17,918 nt of DNA from NCBI GenBank assembly GCA_900755985.1, contig CAAEIL010000243.1, positions 1 to 17,918 on the forward strand, written 5' to 3'. This document shows positions 8,200-16,003 of this stretch, piece after piece. Position numbers and translations under genes: made by a program. Numbering within the stretch: position 1 is the stretch's first letter; the number at the start of each line of letters is the position of its first letter. The notes below the pieces were generated by a model that was given only the letters and a program-made list of their open reading frames with translations, was not told the origin of the DNA and searched no databases. The stretch comes from Bacteroidales bacterium (lineage in GTDB: Bacteria > Bacteroidota > Bacteroidia > Bacteroidales > Muribaculaceae).

Positions 8200-8857
8200 G
8201 GCGGTCGCCGAGGCTGAGTAGACGGGTACGCCCGGTGGGGATTTCTTCGGCGACAATCTGCTCGGGCGTAAGCTTTTTTAGCATCATCACCATGGCACGC
8301 AGGCTGTTGCCGTGGGCTGCTACAAGAACGGTGTCATACAGACGCAACGCGGGGACAATGAGTTCTTCCCAGCATGGGCGCACACGGCTGACGGTCAGTG
8401 CCAGCGACTCGGTCAGGGGCAGTTCGTCGGCACTGAGTGCGCTGTATCGCTCGTCGTTTCCCGGATACCGGGCATCGTCGGGAGTCAGTGCTGGGGGCGC
8501 GACATCGTAGCTACGCCGCCAGATGTGTACTTGCTCGGCGCCGAATTTCGCCGCCGTATCTGCCTTGTTTAGGCCCTGTAAGGCTCCGTAGTGGCGCTCG
8601 TTCAGATGCCAGTCTTTGACCACCGGGACCCAGGTGCGGTCCATAGCATCGAGAGCCAGATCCAGTGTATGGATGGCGCGTTTGAGATATGATGTGAAGC
8701 AGTATCGGGGCTTCAGCCCGGCCGAGGCCATAAGTTTTCCAGCTTCGAAAGCCTCGGCACGGCCTTTGTCCGACAGGTCGACGTCGGTCCAGCCCGTAAA
8801 ACGGTTTTCGAGATTCCACGCACTCTGTCCGTGCCGCAGTAGTATAAGTTTGCTCAT
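8171..8857 (-). CDS. gpmA: 2,3-bisphosphoglycerate-dependent phosphoglycerate mutase
   Basis: 228 residues. Interconverts 3- and 2-phosphoglycerate in glycolysis and gluconeogenesis, cytoplasmic. The histidine phosphatase signature LLRHGQSAWN places the phospho-accepting His at 9 next to Arg8; then FTGWTDVDLSDKG, TSYLKRAIHTLD (Arg60), WHLNERHYGALQGLNK with the proton-donor Glu87, and VAAHGNSLRAM with His182. Length is as expected for the dPGM family. The frame is open upstream to 9064, but those 69 residues are not mutase-like and span the promoter of the divergent mgtC gene, so the ATG at 8857 beginning MSKLILLRHG is the start. It faces away from mgtC and ends tail to tail with the winged-helix remnant. 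I see no convincing consensus promoter for it in the intergenic gap. Confidence 0.95.
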   Translation of the reverse strand: MSKLILLRHGQSAWNLENRFTGWTDVDLSDKGRAEAFEAGKLMASAGLKPRYCFTSYLKRAIHTLDLALDAMDRTWVPVVKDWHLNERHYGALQGLNKADTAAKFGAEQVHIWRRSYDVAPPALTPDDARYPGNDERYSALSADELPLTESLALTVSRVRPCWEELIVPALRLYDTVLVAAHGNSLRAMVMMLKKLTPEQIVAEEIPTGRTRLLSLGDRLNLLSDSYL

Positions 8858-9000
8858 TATAGTTAGTATATAGTATTTAGTTGTCATGCGCACCGCGATG
8901 CGTGAATTGCCGTCCCGCGCCGACACCCTTGGATTTATAACGCGCCGAGGCGCGATGCTGTTCGGCCGGCGCGTATAGCCCGGTTGTCCGAGCGGCGGGA

Positions 9001-9032
9001 TTTGCAAATTTCGGCCCGATGTATTAACTTTG
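9001..9032 (+). promoter_or_regulatory. Promoter of the mgtC-like gene
   Basis: TTTG at 9001-9004, 20 bases, then TAACTTTG at 9025-9032: a full match to the Bacteroidetes housekeeping promoter. Predicted transcription start near 9039, giving a leader of about 36 bases before the ATG at 9075. Confidence 0.7.
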
Positions 9033-9074
9033 CTGTAATACAAACCGTACCGACGGTCTATCATACTTTACAAT

Positions 9075-9800
9075 ATGACTGATTTTTTTACCGACTTCAT
9101 CGCACAGATTGACTCGCTTGAACTCAATCTGACAAATTCGATTTTTCGCATAATCCTTGCCATGCTTTTGGGCATGGCCGTTGGCGCCGAACGCAAGCAC
9201 AAGGGACAGGTTGCGGGCATACGCACATTTGCGCTCATATCCATGGGCGCTTGTTTGGCCATGCTACTGTCGATATACGTCCCGCAGGTATATTTCGGGC
9301 TCAAAAACGGCGACCCGGGCCGAATTGCCGCACAGGTAATCACTGGCATAGGCTTTTTGGGCGGCGGAGCCATGATACACATGAAGGGAGCCGTCCGTGG
9401 CCTCACGACTGCCGCCGGAATATGGATGACGGCCATAATCGGCATGGCTGTCGGTATTGGCATGTACACCTGCTCGATTGGCGCCACACTGCTCATCCTG
9501 CTCACCCTGGTTGCTTTTGACAGCTACGAGCGGAGGCTGCGTCTGGGACAGGAATCCAAAGTCATAAACCTGGTCATCGACGAAATTGTCAGCGATATCG
9601 AGCCATACCGTCGCGTGCTGGCCGAACATGACGCGAAGCTATCGACATACTATCTTGTATATGATTACCGCCAGAAAATCACCGAACTCAACCTCGTTGT
9701 CCTGCTGCGCACCGGCACCGAAGTCCTTCCGCTACTCGACATCATATCGCATGTACTCCCCACCCGACAGCTAAAATTGTCCACACAATTCGATATCTGA
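9075..9800 (+). CDS. MgtC/SapB family membrane protein
   Basis: 241 residues. The first 150 or so are hydrophobic with the MgtC family motifs: GAERKHKGQVAGIRT at 37-51, GIGFLGGGAMI at 91-101, VRGLTTAAGIW at 107-117, and membrane segments around 23-38, 50-70, 85-101, 112-132 and 133-149. The last 80 residues are a soluble tail, starting about SYERRLRLGQE, with a predicted alpha/beta pattern similar in size to the ACT-like tail of some MgtC relatives. Family knowledge: true MgtC of pathogens affects magnesium-limited growth and F-ATPase; most chromosomal homologues have unknown jobs. I therefore give no gene symbol. It has its own consensus promoter. The following 349 bases contain no gene. Confidence 0.88.
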   Translation: MTDFFTDFIAQIDSLELNLTNSIFRIILAMLLGMAVGAERKHKGQVAGIRTFALISMGACLAMLLSIYVPQVYFGLKNGDPGRIAAQVITGIGFLGGGAMIHMKGAVRGLTTAAGIWMTAIIGMAVGIGMYTCSIGATLLILLTLVAFDSYERRLRLGQESKVINLVIDEIVSDIEPYRRVLAEHDAKLSTYYLVYDYRQKITELNLVVLLRTGTEVLPLLDIISHVLPTRQLKLSTQFDI

Positions 9801-9881
9801 GCAAAATGGGAGCAAACCCCGATTTATATTCGTTAACATTAATGGCGTATAAGTGTAGTAATTTTAACCCATATTGGTCAT

Positions 9882-9903
9882 TTTAGCTAATAATTAGCCT
9901 AAA
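9882..9903. repeat. AT-rich dyad TTTAGCTAAT / ATTAGCCTAAA
   Basis: The left arm TTTAGCTAAT (9882-9891) and right arm ATTAGCCTAAA (9893-9903) are complementary over 10 bases with one extra C in the right arm; the central GCTAAT-A-ATTAGC is perfect. Too AT-rich for a good terminator stem and the nearest T-run is 17 bases away, so an operator-like site is as likely as the mgtC transcript end. Confidence 0.4.
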
Positions 9904-9950
9904 TTAACACAAAGGGGCATTTTTTTTACATAATTTCTCTTTCTATTACG

Positions 9951-9968
9951 AAAAGTATGTGTACTTTT
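9951..9968. repeat. Dyad AAAAGTA-TGTG-TACTTTT
   Basis: Perfect 7-base inverted repeat with a 4-base spacer, midway between mgtC and ino1. Candidate protein-binding site or small hairpin; function not visible. Confidence 0.4.
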
Positions 9969-9988
9969 ACACGCTTTTCCCACAGAAC

Positions 9989-10063
9989 CCCTTGCAAATC
10001 CATGCAACGGGCCTGTATGCAGGCCCGAAAGCAAGGGCGCGGCCAACAGGCGGACACCGTCCG
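9989..10063 (+). ncRNA. Possible structured leader RNA upstream of ino1
   Basis: CCCTTGC (9989-9995) pairs with GCAAGGG (10031-10037) and encloses a perfect hairpin GGGCCTG-TATG-CAGGCCC (10009-10026). A further hairpin CGGAC-ACC-GTCCG follows (10051-10063). The block is GC-rich in an otherwise AT-rich gap and ends 86 bases before the start of ino1. None of the conserved boxes of riboswitches I know (for example the cobalamin box) is recognisable. Leader RNA, small RNA or coincidence remain open; it depends on transcription starting upstream of 9989, which I cannot show. Confidence 0.33.
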
Positions 10064-10149
10064 TGCAAGTGCAGCCCCGGATTATAATAATAAGGTGTGG
10101 TGACAGGCCAATAATTTGAATTATCACAAAAAACTCAACAAACAAAAAA

Positions 10150-11490
<1,341 letters not shown>

Positions 11491-11516
11491 CAACCCCTTA
11501 CAACCACAATACCCAC

Positions 11517-11550
11517 AAGGCCACGACCCCAACCGTCGTGGCCTTTTTTT
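11517..11550 (+). terminator. Rho-independent terminator of ino1
   Basis: AAGGCCACGAC (11517-11527) and GTCGTGGCCTT (11535-11545) form a perfect 11-base-pair stem with a 7-base loop, ending in seven T (11544-11550). It lies 27 bases after the ino1 stop. Confidence 0.93.
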
Positions 11551-11578
11551 CAAAAGCACTCCCAAAAACCAAGCGACC

Positions 11579-13036
11579 ATGAAACATACCATAATAACCG
11601 CCATGATACTGGGCTACGCCGTCACAGCCTCCGCAAACCCCTTCGACATACGTGTAGTGCGCGGCGTCGCCGACACCATGTACACCGAACAGACCACCAT
11701 AGTCGCCGTGACCCAGCCCGGCGCCACAGCAACCGTCAACACACAGCCCGCACACGTGTACCGCACCGGCTCGTTCGAAGCCACCGTCGACCTGCAACCC
11801 GGAGCCAACACCATCGACATAACGGCACAGAAAGACGGCACCACCGTCCAGAAAACAATCACAATATTCCGCGCCGGAAAACCCGCCCCCAAACCCACGC
11901 CACAAAGCGCACATGACCCCGACGCAACAATGATGCTCGCACAGCCCGTCACCGTCATCACCACCGACGGCGCATATCTGCAGTACGGCCACGGCGACGA
12001 CCGCCTCGGAGGCTCCAAAATGGGATTCATCGATGCCGGCATACCACTCAGAGTCATCGGCCAAAAAGGCTCGCTGTACTGCGTACGCCTCGCCGCCGAC
12101 CGCATAGCATACATACCCAAAACATACACACGCCCCTCGGATCAGGCAACAGGCGTCGTCAACACCGGCAGCTGGTCCATAACAAACACCGGACGCACCG
12201 ACCGCATAGCAATATCACTGCCACGCCGACTGCCATACCAATACAACACAGACCTCGACCCCAACACCATAACAGTCGACATATTCGGCGCCACAGACAA
12301 CTCCAACTGGATGACCCAGCGCACACTCGACCTGGGCATCATCGACTATTACGACTTCAGACAAGTCAGCGAAGACGTCTACCGCGTAATACTTCACCTC
12401 AAGACACCCCTGCAGTGGGGCTATCAGGTAAGCTACCAAGACAACAACCTCATCATCGACGTACGCCACGCGCCCACATCGCTAAGACTGCGCGACCTCG
12501 TCATCGGACTCGACGCCGGACACGGCGGACAATACCCAGGCGCATACTCACCCTCCGGACTCAAAGAAAAAGACGTCAACCTCGACATCATACAGCGCGT
12601 AGACAAACTGCTTCGCAGCCAAGGCGCACGCACCGTACTAACACGCGACGACGACACTGGACCATCAATGGCACAACGCAAAAAAATCTGGCAAGAGGCC
12701 AACGTCGACCTCGCCGTCAGCGTCCACAACAACGCCTCGGAAGGCACAACAAGCGACGGCACCGCAATACTGTACAAACACCTGTTCTGCCGCCCGCTCG
12801 CCCTATGCATGACACGCCGGATGCTCGAGACCGGACTGAACCTCTTCGGCATAGTCCAGAACTTCAACTTCTCGCTCAACGGCCCCACCCTATACCCAGA
12901 AGTCCTCGTCGAAGGCATGTTCATGAGCAACCTCGCCGACGAAGAACGACTCGCCGACCCCGACTTCCGCCAGAAAGTCGCCGAGAAAATCGTCGAAGGC
13001 ATCAAAGACTACCTACGCCAAGCCTCCACTCGCTGA
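11579..13036 (+). CDS. Secreted N-acetylmuramoyl-L-alanine amidase (Amidase_3)
   Basis: 485 residues. The N-terminus is a signal peptide (MKHTIITAMILGYAVTASA, likely cut after residue 19). Then come an N-terminal beta-rich part, an SH3-like domain at about 118-183 (VTVITTDGAYLQYG to AYIPKTYT), an AMIN-like beta domain at about 195-300, and the zinc amidase domain from about 305 to the end. The zinc ligands are visible: His315 in DAGHGG, Glu330 in GLKEKDVNL, His383 in SVHNNAS; the catalytic Glu445 is in LVEGMFMSN. It hydrolyses the bond between muramic acid and the stem peptide in the periplasm, probably in daughter-cell separation or wall turnover. The start lies only 28 bases after the ino1 terminator T-run and no TAnnTTTG box is visible in between, so its promoter is unclear. 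Its coding strand is unusually rich in A and C. Confidence 0.93.
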   Translation: MKHTIITAMILGYAVTASANPFDIRVVRGVADTMYTEQTTIVAVTQPGATATVNTQPAHVYRTGSFEATVDLQPGANTIDITAQKDGTTVQKTITIFRAGKPAPKPTPQSAHDPDATMMLAQPVTVITTDGAYLQYGHGDDRLGGSKMGFIDAGIPLRVIGQKGSLYCVRLAADRIAYIPKTYTRPSDQATGVVNTGSWSITNTGRTDRIAISLPRRLPYQYNTDLDPNTITVDIFGATDNSNWMTQRTLDLGIIDYYDFRQVSEDVYRVILHLKTPLQWGYQVSYQDNNLIIDVRHAPTSLRLRDLVIGLDAGHGGQYPGAYSPSGLKEKDVNLDIIQRVDKLLRSQGARTVLTRDDDTGPSMAQRKKIWQEANVDLAVSVHNNASEGTTSDGTAILYKHLFCRPLALCMTRRMLETGLNLFGIVQNFNFSLNGPTLYPEVLVEGMFMSNLADEERLADPDFRQKVAEKIVEGIKDYLRQASTR

Positions 13037-13166
13037 CACAGTCCCCTCGGCCCGCAGACAGCGCACGCGCGACCCGCTACCGAGGCTATCGGCCATCACC
13101 CGGCGCTCAACGTCCAACTTATAGTCCCTCTTCAATAAACATATCCCCCATCGGCACAAATCGCCC

Positions 13167-13242
13167 AAAAACCTTTGACAGAGCCGCCCAAAGACCTACT
13201 GCCATACACGCAACGTCCCCCGTACGGCCGTCAAAGGTTTTT
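13167..13242 (+). repeat. 13-base inverted repeat AAAAACCTTTGAC / GTCAAAGGTTTTT
   Basis: Perfect 13-base arms at 13167-13179 and 13230-13242 with a 50-base spacer; a GCC/GGC pair extends it inward with a bulge. The right arm ends in five T, so the structure could work as a terminator of the amidase transcript 131 bases after its stop, in either direction. The core is repeated once more at 13302-13310, which argues for a protein-binding motif as an alternative. Confidence 0.5.
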
Positions 13243-13301
13243 CAACACATCACCCCTCAATAAAAAAATAAAAAACACACAACACATACAATAAAAACAC
13301 A

Positions 13302-13310
13302 TCAAAGGTT
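13302..13310 (+). repeat. Third copy of the TCAAAGGTT motif, over the -33 region
   Basis: TCAAAGGTT repeats the core of the right arm at 13231-13239. Its last two T are part of the TTG that serves as -33 element of the DUF2795 promoter, a position where a bound regulator would compete with RNA polymerase. Confidence 0.45.
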
Positions 13311-13339
13311 GTTTCTTAAAAGACAAATTGCTAATTTTG
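13309..13339 (+). promoter_or_regulatory. Promoter of the DUF2795 gene
   Basis: TTG at 13309-13311, 20 bases, then TAATTTTG at 13332-13339, an exact TAnnTTTG. Transcription would start near 13346, leaving a leader of about 250 bases before the ATG at 13598. Confidence 0.6.
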
Positions 13340-13597
13340 CGCAACTTTTACGCAGGCCCCGCGCAACGCCGCTTTCAGCCACAACAAAGCCGCCCGCGAC
13401 CCCGGCCGCCAAAAGCCAAAACCGGCCCGCCGCGACGGACCGAAACAGCACAAGACGGCCCTCAACCGGCCAACGGAAACCAGTCAACAACAAGCCCCGG
13501 TTCCTCCCTATACCGGCCGACGAAAGCCCATTGACAACAAGCACAAAGTCACACAACAAACAGACAAACAAAAACAAACAAAAAAAAGCATACCACC

Positions 13598-13819
13598 ATG
13601 TACTGGACACTTGAATTAGCCTCAAAACTCGAAGACGCCCCCTGGCCCGCAACCAAAGACGAACTCATAGACTACGCCATGCGCTCCGGCGCACCCCTCG
13701 AAGTCATCGAAAACCTACAAGAAATCGAAGACGAAGGCGACACCTACGAATGCATCGAAGACATCTGGCCCGACTACCCCTCCAAAGAAGACTTCTTCTT
13801 CAACGAGGACGAGTATTGA
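13598..13819 (+). CDS. Small acidic DUF2795 protein
   Basis: 73 residues, complete, ATG to TGA. Starts MYWTLELASKLEDAPWPATK and ends in the acidic FFFNEDEY. The WPATKDELIDYAMRSGAPLEVIENLQEI stretch and the acidic tail are, as far as I recall, highly conserved across Bacteroidales. It has about twice as many acidic as basic residues. Family knowledge gives no firm function; small DUF2795 domains in other phyla are sometimes compared to DNA-associated proteins, but the strong negative charge argues against simple DNA binding. Its long leader, strong promoter and terminator show it is a transcription unit on its own. It is the last chromosomal gene before the recombinase region. Confidence 0.85.
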   Translation: MYWTLELASKLEDAPWPATKDELIDYAMRSGAPLEVIENLQEIEDEGDTYECIEDIWPDYPSKEDFFFNEDEY

Positions 13820-13854
13820 TGCTTTTTAGCATCGTAACTTATTGATAATCAAAT

Positions 13855-13892
13855 AAGGTGGCTAACATACAAATGTTGGTCACCTTTGTTTT
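13855..13892 (+). terminator. Terminator after the DUF2795 gene
   Basis: AAGGTGGCTAACAT (13855-13868) and ATGTTGGTCACCTT (13873-13886) pair at 12 of 14 positions with a 4-base loop, followed by TGTTTT. It lies 36 bases after the stop codon. On the other strand it could also stop transcripts coming from the integrase. Confidence 0.65.
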
Positions 13893-13912
13893 GGTGTGCA
13901 TTGGCGTAAAAT

Positions 13913-13992
13913 ATGCGAATCAAATGCAGAGCAGTATATCAGAGAGTTACGTTTAATGCGAATCAGCTTGCGAACCAATGCGAATCAAATGC
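13913..13992. repeat. Four TGCGAAnCA repeats next to the integrase
   Basis: ATGCGAATCAAATGC occurs perfectly twice (13913-13927 and 13978-13992). Between them are ATGCGAATCA (13956-13965) and TTGCGAACCAATGC (13969-13981, overlapping the last copy). Spacings are irregular, so this is not a CRISPR. The location beside the 3' end of a tyrosine recombinase gene suggests arm-type binding sites of the integrase or sites for its accessory protein. Confidence 0.6.
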
Positions 13993-13994
13993 TG

Positions 13995-14004
13995 GTCACG
14001 TGAC
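13995..14004. repeat. 10-base palindrome GTCACGTGAC
   Basis: Perfect palindrome 10 bases before the integrase stop codon. The preceding AAATGCTGGTCAC (13987-13999) repeats AAATGTTGGTCAC (13871-13883) with one mismatch, the latter lying in the DUF2795 terminator stem. Candidate part of the attachment region; unproven. Confidence 0.35.
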
Positions 14005-14013
14005 AACGCATTT

Positions 14014-15360
14014 TCACTTCGACAAGAACCCAAAATCAAGTTTGTTCATCTCATCCTCTAAAGTTTCGGGAAGATACTTGGCATATACCTTCTCAGTTAC
14101 ACCAGTAGAGGCGTGACCAAGCAACCGACTCACTACCGACATAGCCATACCGTCGTTCAAAGCCATTACAGCAAATGAGTGTCGCGCAACGTGCATAGTA
14201 AGTGAATGATTGAATTTTAATTTCTCACCCACAACGACAAGCGACTGATTGATGCACTTGGTAACAGTGTTTCGGCTCTTATAAAGGGCTTCTCGATTAT
14301 CAAGGTCGGTATCATCATCAAGCAATCCGAAAACAAATCGCTTATTGCCACACTTCTTTTTCCAACGCTTCAAGATTTCGATTGCATCTGTTGTCAGAGG
14401 AATTGTGTGAGTTGAAGAGCGGTAGTTTGCAGTCTTAACCAATACCTTCCTCAGTTGTTTCTTTTCAAAATCTATGTGTCTCCATTGAAGTGTCATTATA
14501 TCCACAACACGGAGTCCGCAAGCATGAAACGCGAACATAAACATATCAATGTACTCTTTGCGTCTTGGCTCTTTCTCGGTAGCGGAATATTCTACCAATC
14601 TCTTTATTTGGTCTTTGTCAAGATATTTTACATCTTCTTCCTCACTATCAGTATTCAACGAAACGAATTTAGGTAAACGCATACGCTTGATTTCGGCATA
14701 CTCTGATTTCGCCAGCAGACCAAGATCGGCAGCTCTTTCACAAGCGTCTATCAATGGGGTAAGAGCATGATTGATTGTTTCGTGAGAATTTTCTTCGGTA
14801 GATTTCCTCCACTGAATATACCTGCTAACAATCTCTTTTCTTATATCACCGATAAACAGAGTGTCTTTCTGCAGCTCGCTTTTCAAAAATTTCTTGAATT
14901 TCCGCATACAGCACAGACGGTTTTTGTAGGTTGAATGGCTGATTCGTTTTTCTTGATATCTTGCCTCGGTAATTTCATCGGCAAATTCAACGAATGCCTT
15001 TCCCTCATCATGTCGAGTGCGAGGTTTACCGTCCAGAATATCACGGATTACCTGCACTGTCAGTTTATTGGGGTGAAGCGTATTATATTCAACAAGAGCG
15101 TTATCTATGTCGGCAATTTTCTTAGCCAAGATGGAATTGACCCTCTTGTAGTCAGTACCATAACTTGTTTTAACCTCACCACGCCCCATGTTGCCGTTCT
15201 GATTCCAATCGACTTCTCTACACTGATAGTTTGCCATAGGACGCACGATTGAGGTGCGATTGAACACATAACGTATATATATGGATTTCACCTCACTATG
15301 TTTGGAGATTGAACGAAGGAAGAATTTCCCTTTTGGTATCAGTATTCTGTTATTACCCAT
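14014..15360 (-). CDS. Tyrosine recombinase / integrase
   Basis: 448 residues, complete. Site-specific recombinase cutting and rejoining DNA through a phosphotyrosine link, here presumably for integration and excision of the element. An N-terminal part (about 1-110, arm-binding-like) is followed by a core-binding domain (about 120-215, helical, with an YKNRLCCMRKFKKFLK stretch) and the catalytic domain from about 245. All catalytic residues are visible: Arg284 in CGLRVVD, Lys309 in VLVKTANYR, His390 and Arg393 in HVARHSF, His416 in LLGHAS, and the nucleophile Tyr426 in VYAKYL. Length and layout match Bacteroidetes integrases of conjugative or mobilisable elements. It lies 4 bases downstream of the winged-helix gene on the same strand, so both probably share the promoter at 15966-15996. 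The gene ends 10 bases from a palindrome and next to four short repeats. Confidence 0.93.
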   Translation of the reverse strand: MGNNRILIPKGKFFLRSISKHSEVKSIYIRYVFNRTSIVRPMANYQCREVDWNQNGNMGRGEVKTSYGTDYKRVNSILAKKIADIDNALVEYNTLHPNKLTVQVIRDILDGKPRTRHDEGKAFVEFADEITEARYQEKRISHSTYKNRLCCMRKFKKFLKSELQKDTLFIGDIRKEIVSRYIQWRKSTEENSHETINHALTPLIDACERAADLGLLAKSEYAEIKRMRLPKFVSLNTDSEEEDVKYLDKDQIKRLVEYSATEKEPRRKEYIDMFMFAFHACGLRVVDIMTLQWRHIDFEKKQLRKVLVKTANYRSSTHTIPLTTDAIEILKRWKKKCGNKRFVFGLLDDDTDLDNREALYKSRNTVTKCINQSLVVVGEKLKFNHSLTMHVARHSFAVMALNDGMAMSVVSRLLGHASTGVTEKVYAKYLPETLEDEMNKLDFGFLSK

Positions 15361-15364
15361 CTCT

Positions 15365-15946
15365 TTAGTTGTTATTGATGTTTGTCTTATTAAGGAAGCC
15401 CATCAGATTTTCCTGCGTGTACCAAATCTTGTCACCGCATTTGGAATAATCAAGCAACAGATTATCTCGATAACCCCTCAATGTACTTTCTTTTACATTG
15501 AGTATTGCCATCAAATCACGACTTGTATAAATAGGTTTTGATGCGTCTTTTACCGTTTGAGGAAGAGGTCTCAGAGTATTTACCAACTGCGTCTTTGCCA
15601 ACGTCGTAAGCACGTCGAAAACACTCTGAATATAAGATTCTCGGTAATAAATACTGTTGTCAACAATAACGATATCTGCATCTCTGACAGATAATAGCTT
15701 CTCAATGATTTGCCAATCTTCGCCGAAGAGGTCTTGAATCCACTGCTTACTGAGGAGATGGCACATTTGCCACGGATAATGGACAGTTTTGCCGTTATCA
15801 TCTTTGTCAGTTAGCATAGCCTCATCGACAATCAGCTCTGTTGGTTCATCATCACGATAGCAGCCTTGAAGTTTGCGCTTCTCTTTATTTGCCTCTACAA
15901 TAGGCTTATACTTTGTCCAAATTGATTCTTCTATATTCATTTTCAT
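15365..15946 (-). CDS. Winged-helix (excisionase/MerR-like) protein with unrecognised N-terminal domain
   Basis: 193 residues. Residues 137-188 form a helix-turn-helix with a wing: KPIYTSRDLMAILNV, then STLRGYRDNLLL, then KIWYTQENLMGFLN, the layout of the small helix-turn-helix domains of excisionases and their relatives. The first 130 residues are not familiar; they contain DEPTELIVDEAM, YPWQMCHLLSKQWIQDLFG and VRDADIVIVDNSIYY and no membrane segment. The integrase start follows its stop by 4 bases, so they are co-expressed and the protein is likely an excisionase or directionality/regulatory factor (inference). A second ATG at the third codon is equally possible. It has its own consensus promoter 20 bases upstream. 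Confidence 0.6.
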   Translation of the reverse strand: MKMNIEESIWTKYKPIVEANKEKRKLQGCYRDDEPTELIVDEAMLTDKDDNGKTVHYPWQMCHLLSKQWIQDLFGEDWQIIEKLLSVRDADIVIVDNSIYYRESYIQSVFDVLTTLAKTQLVNTLRPLPQTVKDASKPIYTSRDLMAILNVKESTLRGYRDNLLLDYSKCGDKIWYTQENLMGFLNKTNINNN

Positions 15947-15965
15947 ACATCTACTTCTTTTGTTT

Positions 15966-15996
15966 CAAACATACTTCTACGGTTGCATGGCGCAAA
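15966..15996 (-). promoter_or_regulatory. Promoter of the winged-helix/integrase operon
   Basis: Read on the minus strand: TTTG (15996-15993), exactly 19 bases, TATGTTTG (15973-15966). Transcription would start near 15959, about 12 bases before the ATG at 15946. Confidence 0.7.
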
Positions 15997-16003
15997 ATTG
16001 GAT

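Larger units (their letters stand above)
9801..10149. other. Gene-free, dyad-rich region between mgtC and ino1
   Basis: No coding frame of substance. It holds an AT-rich dyad (9882-9903), a T-run at 9921-9928, a second dyad (9951-9968), and a GC-rich folded block (9989-10063). The stretch before the ATG of ino1 is A-rich (CAACAAACAAAAAAATG), as usual for translation starts in this phylum. I found no exact TAnnTTTG box; a weaker ATAATTTG-like stretch lies near 10112. Confidence 0.6.
13037..13597. other. 561-base region between amidase and DUF2795 gene
   Basis: No convincing gene. The first half holds a long inverted repeat that may end the amidase transcript; the middle (13309-13339) holds a strong promoter; the rest would be a leader of about 250 bases for the DUF2795 gene. 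The leader is GC-rich and contains CCGGCC four times (13402, 13422, 13466, 13513), then turns into an A-rich tract just before the ATG. Short frames here are biased, low-complexity (Arg/Pro/Thr/Lys-rich) and look like by-products of composition. Confidence 0.6.

Noticed and set aside
8941..8954. GC palindrome CGCGCC-GA-GGCGCG between gpmA and mgtC
   Set aside because: No T-run on either side and no transcript to end here; a palindrome of this type is not surprising in GC-rich sequence.
8858..9064. 69-residue N-terminal extension of gpmA
   Set aside because: It covers the divergent promoter of mgtC; the mutase fold starts exactly at MSKLILLRHG.
9989..10063. Cobalamin or other known riboswitch before ino1
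   Set aside because: I could not find the conserved boxes of any class I know; only the unnamed fold is reported.
12415..13263. Long plus-strand frame of 282 codons overlapping the amidase gene
   Set aside because: It is an Arg/Pro/Thr-rich translation of the A+C-rich strand in the wrong frame, overlaps a complete enzyme with all catalytic residues, and runs through a non-coding gap.
13309..13614. Frame of 101 codons in the leader before DUF2795
   Set aside because: Its start lies upstream of the predicted transcription start, its product is low-complexity and basic, and it overlaps the start of the conserved DUF2795 gene in another frame.
13818..13833. GATGC/GCATC hairpin overlapping the DUF2795 stop
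   Set aside because: Five base pairs with the T-run in the loop; the hairpin at 13855-13886 is a better terminator.
13913..13992. Repeat cluster considered as a CRISPR array
   Set aside because: Repeats are only 9-15 bases, unevenly spaced and partly overlapping, and no cas gene is near.
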